DNA of 6,797 bases, taken from NCBI GenBank assembly GCA_017452405.1, contig JAFTMM010000109.1, forward strand, positions 1 to 6,797. Reading direction: 5' to 3'. This DNA comes from Clostridia bacterium. GTDB lineage: Bacteria > Bacillota > Clostridia > Christensenellales > Pumilibacteraceae. The notes under the pieces were generated by a model that saw nothing but the letters and a program-made list of their open reading frames with translations, was not told where the DNA came from and searched no databases. Positions 1-5,567 of the stretch are shown in pieces; position 1 is the first letter of the stretch; every line of letters starts with the position of its first letter. A program made the position numbers and the translations under genes.

Positions 1-536
1 ATTGCGCGATCCTTTGCAAGCTTAGCCGTAATATCCACAGGCGCAAGCATGTTCATCAAATTATTCTGCAAATTGTGATATTTAACAAGAATAAGTTCGA
101 GAACGGCAGGACACGCCGTGCTTATTACAGGCAGTTCAAAAGACTTTCTGTCAAAAAGTATTCTCGTCATTTCGGAAGCAAGTTCCGCGCCCCTACCCAC
201 CTCCATCACGTCGTCAAAGCCAATTTTAAGCAAACCGGTCAGAACGTAATTTACGTCGGTAAGATTGTTGAACTGCCCGTATAACGACGGTGCGGGGATT
301 GCAATCTTATATTTATAATTATTTATTACGCTAAAGTCGTCGTATGACGGCTTTTTCGCATTGTGCGGACAAAGTCTTACACATTCACCGCAAGCAATAC
401 ATTTATCAAAGTCAACGCTTGCTTTACCGTCACGGACGCGGATTGCTTCCGTGGGACAACGGCGCATACACGTTATGCACCCTTTGCACTTGTCCGAATC
501 AAGTGTGACGGTATGTAGTGTCTTGATTTTGTCCAT
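1..536 (-). CDS. HydS-like [FeFe]-hydrogenase-family protein with two [4Fe-4S] clusters (partial, C-terminus off the left edge)
   Basis: The first 178 codons are visible and the frame is open to the window edge. Residues 17-27 (C17, C20, C23, C27) and 46-56 (C46, C49, C52, C56) form two classic CxxCxxCxxxCP [4Fe-4S] motifs. From about residue 78 the sequence matches the [FeFe]-hydrogenase large-subunit C-terminal domain. Its first H-cluster motif reads STACPA (139-144), where catalytic enzymes have TSCCPxW. C142 aligns with a [4Fe-4S]H ligand, while A141 replaces the proton-relay Cys. From family knowledge, this Cys-to-Ala change marks putative sensory (HydS-type) hydrogenases, so a sensing role is inferred over H2 turnover. 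The ATG at 536 has AAGGGG four bases upstream (541-546). It lies 22 nt downstream of the HATPase gene, last visible in the operon. The other H-cluster motifs fall outside the window, so intact H-cluster binding cannot be judged. Confidence 0.88.
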   Translation of the reverse strand, partial: MDKIKTLHTVTLDSDKCKGCITCMRRCPTEAIRVRDGKASVDFDKCIACGECVRLCPHNAKKPSYDDFSVINNYKYKIAIPAPSLYGQFNNLTDVNYVLTGLLKIGFDDVMEVGRGAELASEMTRILFDRKSFELPVISTACPAVLELILVKYHNLQNNLMNMLAPVDITAKLAKDRA

Positions 537-558
537 ATTTCCCCTTATGCAAAATCTG

Positions 559-981
559 TCAGTTAAAGTATACTATCAACGTGACGGTAGTGCCTTTTCC
601 TACCTCACTTTCGATATAAAACTCATCAGCATATTTTTTCATATTAGGCAAGCCCATGCCTGCGCCGAAACCGAGATTACGAATTTCTTCGTTAGCCGTC
701 GAATAACCGGGTTTCATTGCAAGTTCAATGTCCTTAATTCCCTTGCCCTGGTCGATAAGTTTAACAACGGACTTATCAACGAATATATCGACGATTGCCT
801 TTCCACCTCCGGCGTGTATTACCATGTTGATCTCACCCTCATACATGGAAATAGCTACTCGCCGTATATCTTCGGACGAAATTCCGAGCTTACGGAGCTC
901 GCTTTTTACTCTGTCCGTGGCAGATCCTGCCGAGAGGAAATTATCTCCGGCAACGTCGAATTCAAGATGAAGCGCGCCCAT
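559..981 (-). CDS. RsbW/SpoIIAB-like ATP-binding protein (HATPase, anti-sigma-factor kinase family)
   Basis: A 140-residue GHKL ATPase domain fills the whole protein. Numbered from the ATG, the N box is ISMYEGEINMVIHA with N52 and H56, G1 is DQGKG at 77-81, and G2 is GFGAGMG at 104-110 followed by LPNMKKYAD. A final GKGTTV strand closes the fold. There is no sensor, transmembrane segment or phosphoacceptor-His domain, so it is a soluble small kinase of the RsbW/SpoIIAB type rather than a full histidine kinase. In that family such proteins phosphorylate an anti-sigma antagonist or bind a sigma factor; no such partner is in the window. A TTG at 987, overlapping the DRTGG stop codon, would add two residues. 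I chose the ATG at 981 because family proteins start near this point, although neither start has a strong ribosome binding site. Its position between Fe-S genes suggests it relays their redox state. Confidence 0.87.
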   Translation of the reverse strand: MGALHLEFDVAGDNFLSAGSATDRVKSELRKLGISSEDIRRVAISMYEGEINMVIHAGGGKAIVDIFVDKSVVKLIDQGKGIKDIELAMKPGYSTANEEIRNLGFGAGMGLPNMKKYADEFYIESEVGKGTTVTLIVYFN

Positions 982-983
982 CG

Positions 984-1328
984 TCAATTACCCGACTTCA
1001 AGCCTGCGCTGTAAAGCAATCCGCATGCAGAAAACATTCTGCGCGGAGTACGGATAATAGTTATACCCTTAGCGCGCGCAAGCTCTATCATATCGGCAGT
1101 TGGTTCTTTACCTCTGACGAATACAATGCATACCATATCCATCATTACCGCAGTGCGTATAACTTGTGGATTGCAAAGACCGGTAATAAGCACCGCTTGG
1201 TCTTTAACGTAAGCCAATACGTCGCTCATCATATCCGAACCACACGCCGACTGAACTTCACGTTCTGCATGTTCTTCGCAACACAAGATTTCGCCTTCGA
1301 GCACTTCTGCTACGTCTTTTATTTTCAT
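984..1328 (-). CDS. DRTGG-domain protein of a hydrogenase-associated operon
   Basis: This 114-residue single-domain protein resembles the DRTGG domain family, named from a domain also found in phosphotransacetylases and CBS-domain proteins. The core runs through AVLITGLCNP (45-54), VIRTAVMMDMVCIVFVRGK (56-74) and GITIIRTPRRMFSACG (88-103), an alternating beta/alpha pattern. The biochemical role of the domain is not established; a ligand-binding or regulatory function is often assumed. It is cysteine-rich for its size (C16, C17, C29, C52, C67, C102) without a recognisable metal-binding spacing. The ATG at 1328 has an excellent GGAGGAG (1334-1340) five bases upstream. Its stop abuts the HATPase start, so the two are probably translationally coupled. 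From family knowledge, DRTGG, HATPase, NuoE-like and hydrogenase genes recur together in anaerobes, and this operon matches that pattern. Confidence 0.8.
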   Translation of the reverse strand: MKIKDVAEVLEGEILCCEEHAEREVQSACGSDMMSDVLAYVKDQAVLITGLCNPQVIRTAVMMDMVCIVFVRGKEPTADMIELARAKGITIIRTPRRMFSACGLLYSAGLKSGN

Positions 1329-1365
1329 AAAGACTCCTCCGCTTTGATGAGTTTTTATTTCTAAA

Positions 1366-1860
1366 TTAATACTTAGCCAAAATTCCCGCTACTTCTTCGG
1401 GCGTTACTTTACCGTAAACGTCGTCGTTTACCATCATAACGGGCGCTAAGCCACAGCATCCGACACATCTCGTAGCGTCAAGAGAGAACTTTCCGTCAGG
1501 AGTACACTGACCGTCGTCAATGTTAAGACACTCTTTAAGCTTGTCGAATACAAGACCTGCATTTTTAACGTAGCAAGCAGTTCCGAGACAAACGGAAACT
1601 CTGTATTCTCCCTTCGGATATAAAGAGAACTGCGAATAGAACGTAGCTACGCCGTATACTTCGGAAAGAGAAACGCCCATTTCCTCAGCAACGATAAGCT
1701 GTACTTCCTTGGGAAGATAGCCGTATATTTCCTGAGCTGACTGAAGCGCCGACATTACGCCGATACCTTTGCTCTTAAGGTCTTTAAGTTCTGCTCTGAG
1801 TTGTTCTTCTTGTTGTTTCGTACCCTTAAAAGGCACAGTCTGCTTATTTGAATCTGACAT
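1366..1860 (-). CDS. NuoE-like [2Fe-2S] thioredoxin-fold protein (NADH dehydrogenase / bifurcating hydrogenase subunit E family)
   Basis: This 164-residue protein has the normal length and architecture of NuoE/HydC-type subunits. An N-terminal helical part contains VMSALQSAQEIYGYLPKEV (35-53), then EVYGVATFYSQFSL (67-80), and the thioredoxin-like [2Fe-2S] domain follows. The four expected ligands are C91 and C96 (CLGTAC) and C132 and C136 (CVGCCGLAPVMMVND), the NuoE spacing. In complexes this subunit passes electrons between a flavin subunit (NuoF/HydB) and other Fe-S centres. No NuoF or catalytic hydrogenase is in the window; they could lie beyond the left edge or elsewhere. It is first in the operon, with a promoter directly upstream and AGGAGG (1866-1871) five bases before the ATG. 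Here it may feed electrons to, or read redox state for, the HydS-like protein; that pairing is inference. Confidence 0.93.
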   Translation of the reverse strand: MSDSNKQTVPFKGTKQQEEQLRAELKDLKSKGIGVMSALQSAQEIYGYLPKEVQLIVAEEMGVSLSEVYGVATFYSQFSLYPKGEYRVSVCLGTACYVKNAGLVFDKLKECLNIDDGQCTPDGKFSLDATRCVGCCGLAPVMMVNDDVYGKVTPEEVAGILAKY

Positions 1861-1872
1861 TGTAACCTCCTG

Positions 1873-1889
1873 GTGACACTTTTAGTCAC
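1873..1889. promoter_or_regulatory. Inverted repeat at the predicted transcription start of the nuoE-like operon (candidate operator)
   Basis: GTGAC and GTCAC arms (1873-1877 and 1885-1889) flank a 7-nt A/T-rich centre. The repeat lies just downstream of the -10 box, about where transcription should begin, and just ahead of the ribosome binding site. That position suits a repressor site or a small 5' hairpin. The arms are only 5 bp, so chance is possible, and no known regulator consensus is matched. Confidence 0.3.
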
Positions 1890-1897
1890 GCTATTGA

Positions 1898-1926
1898 ATT
1901 ATAGCAAAATACCGATTAAAAGTAAA
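1898..1926 (-). promoter_or_regulatory. Sigma-70-type extended -10 promoter of the nuoE-like/DRTGG/HATPase/HydS-like operon
   Basis: Read on the minus strand, a perfect TATAAT (1903..1898) is preceded by TGC, giving an extended -10. A TTTACT -35 box (1926..1921, four of six consensus bases) lies exactly 17 bases upstream. The predicted start is near 1891, giving a leader of about 30 nt that contains AGGAGG. This is the only good promoter visible for the four minus-strand genes downstream. Confidence 0.72.
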
Positions 1927-2032
1927 CTAGATTATCGCCGTTTTCTCCAAAAATCTAAATTTTATTACTTTTTCCGCGTCGGATAATTTTGTAAATAAAA
2001 ATATACTTTAGCAATCTCTGACACAAAAACCG

Positions 2033-2551
2033 CTATTGCCTGTTTTTGCAAGACGAACATCCCACTTTCTCGTCGAGATTTTTGTAAAATAACGTAATAT
2101 CTCCATAACTGCCGTCTGCAAACGCGTAACCGTTCTTGACCTGTCCAATACGCTTGAAGCCAAGCTTGTCATACAAATTAATCGCAGGTATATTGGAAGA
2201 TAATACTGCGTTAAATTGCAAAATGTGGAATCCGAACTTAGGCGCGATATATATGCAATGCCTTACTAAAAACTCGCCGATACTTTTGCCTCTTTCCTCT
2301 GCGCTTACGGCAAAACTTGCGTTACATATATGCCCGCAATGTCCTACGTTATTAGGATGAAGTACGTATAATCCCACTATTTTATCAGTTTCTGCCACAC
2401 CGCAATAGGTCTGCGAAGCGAAAAAATCACGCGCCTGGTCCAAATCCAACTCGACGTCCTGCGGAAAGGCGTTGCCCTCCGAAACTATTTCGTTCCAAAT
2501 TTTTACCATTGACGGAAGGTCTTGTTCGGTATATTCTCTTATCGTTATCAT
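2033..2551 (-). CDS. GNAT-family N-acetyltransferase
   Basis: This 172-residue protein is a complete single GNAT domain, which transfers an acetyl group from acetyl-CoA to an amine; the substrate cannot be told from sequence. The N-terminal strand and helix read MITIREYTEQDLPSMVKIWN. The acetyl-CoA loop is AEERGKSIG (84-92), slightly off the usual R/QxxGxG/A because Ser90 replaces a common Gly. Motif B is NIPAINLYDKLGFKRIG (120-136), typical of the family. The C-terminus ends in a short tail with a CSSC motif (165-168) that is not part of the domain. The ATG at 2551 lies 6 nt after the trmO stop, with GGAGGA (2562-2567) inside the end of trmO, so the two genes are one transcription unit. No clear Rho-independent terminator follows it in 1927-2032. 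Confidence 0.9.
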   Translation of the reverse strand: MITIREYTEQDLPSMVKIWNEIVSEGNAFPQDVELDLDQARDFFASQTYCGVAETDKIVGLYVLHPNNVGHCGHICNASFAVSAEERGKSIGEFLVRHCIYIAPKFGFHILQFNAVLSSNIPAINLYDKLGFKRIGQVKNGYAFADGSYGDITLFYKNLDEKVGCSSCKNRQ

Positions 2552-2557
2552 TATAGT

Positions 2558-3226
2558 TTAATCCTCCGGTTTTATGGATATGACTGTAAGGTTTTTATTT
2601 GACACTTTGAACTTCACCTCACGTCCGGCATAAAGGAAACCGTACACTCTGTCAGGATCGTCGTGGTAGCCCGGTCGGGGGTCTTGTTCGAGTACGGAAA
2701 TGAGTCCGTCAAGTTTTTCGGACGGCAATTTTGCAGAAATTTCCGCCGATAGTTCCACGTTCAGCTTTGCGTTTGATATATTTTCCGTAAATCCGCCCGT
2801 AGCGTCGGAATGAGAATCCGTATAAGCAAGATACGGCTTCACGTCAAAAATGGGCGTGCCGTCCGCTAAGTCCGCGCCCGAAATTACGAGAACTTTCCCA
2901 TCTTTCGTGTCCTTTATTGCTTCAAGCTTTACGGACGACAATCCAATTGCGTTGGGACGAAACGGCGAACGCGTTGCAAATACGCCTACTCTCTTATTTC
3001 CACCGAGCTTTGGAGGGCGTACGGTCGGCGACCAATCCTCCCTTTCCGCCTCGGAAAAATGCCACAATAGCCATACGTGAGAAAAACCCTCCAATCCTTT
3101 CAAGGCGTCGGGGTTTCGGTATTCAGGCTCAAATACGACGGTGGATTTTACGTCCGTCAGTCCGCTTTGTCTCGGCAATCCGAATTTAGTCGGAAAGTCT
3201 GATCGAATATGCGCTATGACTTTCAT
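2558..3226 (-). CDS. trmO: TrmO: tRNA (N6-threonylcarbamoyladenosine(37)-N6)-methyltransferase (TsaA family)
   Basis: The 222-residue product matches TrmO/TsaA, which uses S-adenosylmethionine to methylate t6A37 of certain tRNAs, tuning decoding in the cytoplasm. The N-terminal SAM-binding beta-barrel holds IRSDFPTKFGLPRQSG (7-22), TRSPFRPNAIGLS (85-97) and DGTPIFDVKPYL (122-133). The C-terminal segment has the family signature QDPRPGY and DRVYGF (181-197). Length is close to that of known members. The start is uncertain. The frame is open upstream to a TTG at 3277 and includes an ATG at 3241, but MKVIAHIRSDFP, beginning at 3226, is where family proteins normally start. The only Shine-Dalgarno-like sequence, AAGGA at 3241-3245, overlaps the 3241 ATG and so cannot serve it; it sits rather far (14 nt) from 3226. 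The gene is divergent from ku and co-transcribed with the GNAT gene. Confidence 0.93.
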   Translation of the reverse strand: MKVIAHIRSDFPTKFGLPRQSGLTDVKSTVVFEPEYRNPDALKGLEGFSHVWLLWHFSEAEREDWSPTVRPPKLGGNKRVGVFATRSPFRPNAIGLSSVKLEAIKDTKDGKVLVISGADLADGTPIFDVKPYLAYTDSHSDATGGFTENISNAKLNVELSAEISAKLPSEKLDGLISVLEQDPRPGYHDDPDRVYGFLYAGREVKFKVSNKNLTVISIKPED

Positions 3227-3248
3227 AGGAACTATTTTCATCCTTATT

Positions 3249-3277
3249 ATTTTAACGCATTTTTGCGCGTTTTGCAA
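3249..3277 (-). promoter_or_regulatory. trmO: Candidate sigma-70 promoter for trmO
   Basis: On the minus strand TTGCAA (3277..3272) and TAAAAT (3254..3249) are 17 bases apart. Transcription would begin near 3242. If real, this rules out the far-upstream TTG as the trmO start codon, because it would lie inside the promoter. It shares its -35 box with the ku promoter. The match is moderate and the region is A/T-rich, so chance is possible. Confidence 0.4.
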
Positions 3278-3301
3278 GCATTTAATTTCGCGCGTTATAA
3301 A
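3272..3301 (+). promoter_or_regulatory. Candidate sigma-70 promoter for the ku-ligD operon
   Basis: TTGCAA (3272-3277) and TATAAA (3296-3301) are 18 bases apart, leaving a leader of roughly 40 nt that ends in GGAG (3334-3337), eight bases before the ku ATG. TTGCAA is its own reverse complement, so the same hexamer can serve as the -35 box of the divergent trmO promoter. I see no sporulation sigma-factor consensus that I could defend. Confidence 0.45.
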
Positions 3302-3345
3302 TCAAACGGCAAGATTCGGGAAATACTAAGATCGGAGATATAGTT

Positions 3346-4122
3346 ATGGCTTATTCGTATAAAGGAGCAATAACGTTTGGGTTGGTATATATTCCCATTA
3401 CCCTTTCGTTAAGCGTAAAAGAACAGGACGTCAGTTTTAATATGCTTGAAAAGAAAACACAGTCTAGGGTTAAGTACAAAAAGACCTGTGTGGACTGCAA
3501 TAATCGAGAAATCAAGAACGAGGATATCGTCAAGGGTTATCAGTACGAAAAGGATAAGTACGTAATTTTTACCGACGAAGATTTTGAGAAAATTAAAACG
3601 CCAAAAGATAAGAATATAACGATCGAGGAGTTCGTAAACCTTGACGAGGTGGACCCGATCTATTTTGACAAGGCGTATTTCGTAAAGCCCGTCGGCGCGG
3701 ACAAAGCATATCAAGTACTTCTTAAAGCTATGGAAACCGAGAAAAAAGCGGGACTTGCAAAAACCGTGCTCGGAACGAAAGAAACGCTTATTCTTCTACG
3801 CGCCAGGGAGGGCAAAATGCTCGTCAACACTCTGTATTTTTATAACGAAATTCAAAAAGCGCCCGAAACGGAAGAAACTAAAGTCGCCAAAAAAGAACTT
3901 GACTTAGCCAAAAGCCTAATTAGTCAGATGAGCGGAAAGTTTGAACCGCAGAAGTATAAGGACGAGTATAATATTCGACTTCAAAAAGCCATTCAACGCA
4001 AGATCGAGGGTAATGAAATCGTACAGACCAAAGAAGACAAAGAACCGGTCAAGATCATCAACCTTATGGAAGCGCTTCAAAAAAGTATTTCGTCGGGTAA
4101 AAAGAAAGCGAGAAAGGCGTAA
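3346..4122 (+). CDS. ku: Ku protein, DNA end-binding factor of non-homologous end joining
   Basis: This 258-residue protein is a standard short bacterial Ku. It forms a homodimeric ring that threads onto double-strand break ends and recruits LigD. The Ku core is visible throughout, from YKGAITFGLVYIPITLSL (5-22) through EDIVKGYQYEKDKYVIFTDEDFE (59-81), VDPIYFDKAYFVKP (102-115), the helical region near 120-140, and LILLRAREGKMLVNTLYF (148-165). A CVDC pair lies at 48-51, a position where Bacillus-type Ku also has CxxC. The C-terminus is a short Lys/Arg tail (GKKKARKA, 251-258), the kind of basic extension that affects DNA binding in other bacterial Ku proteins. The ATG at 3346 has GGAG eight bases upstream. 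The stop shares one base with the ligD start (TAATG), so ligD translation is probably coupled to ku. It is first in a three-gene repair operon. Confidence 0.97.
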   Translation: MAYSYKGAITFGLVYIPITLSLSVKEQDVSFNMLEKKTQSRVKYKKTCVDCNNREIKNEDIVKGYQYEKDKYVIFTDEDFEKIKTPKDKNITIEEFVNLDEVDPIYFDKAYFVKPVGADKAYQVLLKAMETEKKAGLAKTVLGTKETLILLRAREGKMLVNTLYFYNEIQKAPETEETKVAKKELDLAKSLISQMSGKFEPQKYKDEYNIRLQKAIQRKIEGNEIVQTKEDKEPVKIINLMEALQKSISSGKKKARKA

Positions 4123-5567
4123 TGAGCTTAAAAGAATACAAAGAAAAAAGGAATTTCAAAGCGACGAACGAGCCTGAGGGTAGCGTAAAAAAGAGCAAGA
4201 CGAGTCGGTTCGTTATCCAATATCACCAAGCAAGAGCGAAGCACTATGATTTTCGCCTTGAATACGACGGGGTGTTACTTAGCTGGGCTGTTCCGAAAGG
4301 TTTGTCCATAGATCCGAAAGAAAAACGTCTTGCCGTTCACGTCGAGGACCACCCTATCGACTATATAAATTTCGAAGGCATTATTCCTAAGGGTAATTAC
4401 GGCGCGGGAACGGTCGAGGTTTTCGATAAAGGCTCCTACACTCCATTGAAAGATATGAAAAAGGCTTTGAAAACCGGCCATATTAAAGTTTTTTTAGACG
4501 GAGAAAAGCTCAAAGGCGGTTGGTCCTTAGTAAAAATCGAGGACGATAATTGGCTGGCGATTAAAATGGAGGATGAATTTGCCGAGGAAGCCGACAAAGC
4601 CTCCAAAAAAAGAAATTCAAAACTTCCTTTTACAAAATGCAAGCTATCGTTAGCCACGCTATCGCAGAAAGTCCCTAAAGGGAAAGAATGGATAAGCGAG
4701 ATTAAGTATGACGGTTATAGAATAATCTCATACGTAGAAAACGGTAAAGCCCAAATGCTGTCGAGAAACGACAAAGATTATACGAATAAATTCAAGTCGA
4801 TTGCTTCTGCCTTAAAAGAAATCGAGCAGGACTCTTTCGTGGTTGACGGCGAGGTCGTAGCGTTTGACGAAAAAGGCAGAAGTGACTTCGGTCTGCTTCA
4901 AACGAGCATTAAGAAAAATAACGGCGATTTTTATTACGTAATCTTCGATCTGTTGGCGCTGAACGGCGAGGATTTAAGAAAACGTCCCCTGCTCGATCGG
5001 AAAAAGAAATTGGAGATCTTACTTCATAAGTCAAGCGAAAGATTAATGTACTCTTTGCACGTAGATAATGCCGAGGAGTGCTTTGAGTTCGCTAAGAAAA
5101 ACAACTTGGAGGGCATCGTAGCCAAAAAGTCGGATTCCTTTTATACAGGCGGAAGGTCGGAGGATTGGCTGAAAATCAAAAACGTTTGCAGACAAGAGTT
5201 CGTAATTGCAGGCTATACAACGTCAAGCAAAAACGAGCTTATTAGTGCGCTTATTTTAGGCTATTACGACGGCGAAAAACTTAAGTATATCGGTAAAGTC
5301 GGGACGGGCTTAAACGAAAAAGACAAAGCGGATTTGCATGAAAAATTCAGCAAAATTACAGCCAAAACCTGCCCGTTTGACGGCAAACCACCGCTTAAAA
5401 GCGCCGTGTGGCTTAAACCGAGCTATGTTGCCGAAGTCAAATTTACGGAGCTTACGAAAATCGGACAATTAAGACAACCGAGTTTCGTCGGCTTGCGCGC
5501 AGATAAAAACGCCAAAGACGTGACATTGGAGGTCAGTCGTGGAAATCGAGATAACGAGTCCAAATAA
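4122..5567 (+). CDS. ligD: LigD: bifunctional 3'-phosphoesterase / ATP-dependent DNA ligase
   Basis: This 481-residue protein joins two LigD modules and lacks the polymerase. Residues about 28-150 are the 3'-phosphoesterase domain, which trims 3'-phosphate or ribonucleotide ends. The expected catalytic residues are present as H35, H41, D43 and R45 (HYDFRLE) and H77 (VHVEDHP), with YGAGTVEVFD following. A linker around 150-175 leads to the ligase. Its nucleotidyl-accepting lysine is K195 in EIKYDGYR, followed by DGE (242-244), YVIFDLLAL (272-280), EGIVAKK (330-336) and WLKIKN (349-354). An OB-fold reaches from about 358 to the end, with the conserved FVGLR near 455. The start is fixed by the TAATG overlap with ku. 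The last 29 nt overlap the polymerase gene in another frame. In Pseudomonas all three domains are one PE-LIG-POL chain; here the same order is kept but cut at the LIG/POL junction. Confidence 0.97.
   Translation: MSLKEYKEKRNFKATNEPEGSVKKSKTSRFVIQYHQARAKHYDFRLEYDGVLLSWAVPKGLSIDPKEKRLAVHVEDHPIDYINFEGIIPKGNYGAGTVEVFDKGSYTPLKDMKKALKTGHIKVFLDGEKLKGGWSLVKIEDDNWLAIKMEDEFAEEADKASKKRNSKLPFTKCKLSLATLSQKVPKGKEWISEIKYDGYRIISYVENGKAQMLSRNDKDYTNKFKSIASALKEIEQDSFVVDGEVVAFDEKGRSDFGLLQTSIKKNNGDFYYVIFDLLALNGEDLRKRPLLDRKKKLEILLHKSSERLMYSLHVDNAEECFEFAKKNNLEGIVAKKSDSFYTGGRSEDWLKIKNVCRQEFVIAGYTTSSKNELISALILGYYDGEKLKYIGKVGTGLNEKDKADLHEKFSKITAKTCPFDGKPPLKSAVWLKPSYVAEVKFTELTKIGQLRQPSFVGLRADKNAKDVTLEVSRGNRDNESK
5528..5541 (+). 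promoter_or_regulatory. Internal ribosome binding site and GTG start of the LigD-type polymerase gene
   Basis: GGAGG (5528-5532) lies six bases before a GTG start (5539-5541), all inside the end of ligD. An in-frame stop (TGA, 5521-5523) sits just upstream, so no earlier start is available in this frame. The site shows that the polymerase has its own translation signal and decides the GTG start. Confidence 0.8.

Noticed and set aside
361..1014. A 217-codon open frame on the plus strand
   Set aside because: It runs antisense across the HydS-like and HATPase genes, whose motifs are unmistakable. Its own translation shows no family features and it lacks a ribosome binding site.
1873..1889. The GTGAC/GTCAC repeat as a Rex (NADH/NAD+ sensor) operator
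   Set aside because: Rex sites are longer, with A/T-rich flanks such as TTGTTAA or TTGTGA. Only five bases per arm match here and the flanks do not fit.
1927..2032. A Rho-independent terminator after the GNAT gene
   Set aside because: The stretch is A/T-rich with many T runs, but the best stem (around CCG-CGT-CGG near 1975-1983) has only about four pairs and no proper U tract.
3242..3277. TTG at 3277 as the trmO start
   Set aside because: It has no ribosome binding site, adds 17 residues absent from the family, and lies in the likely promoter.
5521..5567. The ligD/polymerase junction as a frameshifted single gene
   Set aside because: The polymerase frame has an upstream stop at 5521, its own GGAGG at the right distance from GTG, and a natural POL-domain N-terminus. 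A sequencing error remains possible but is less likely.
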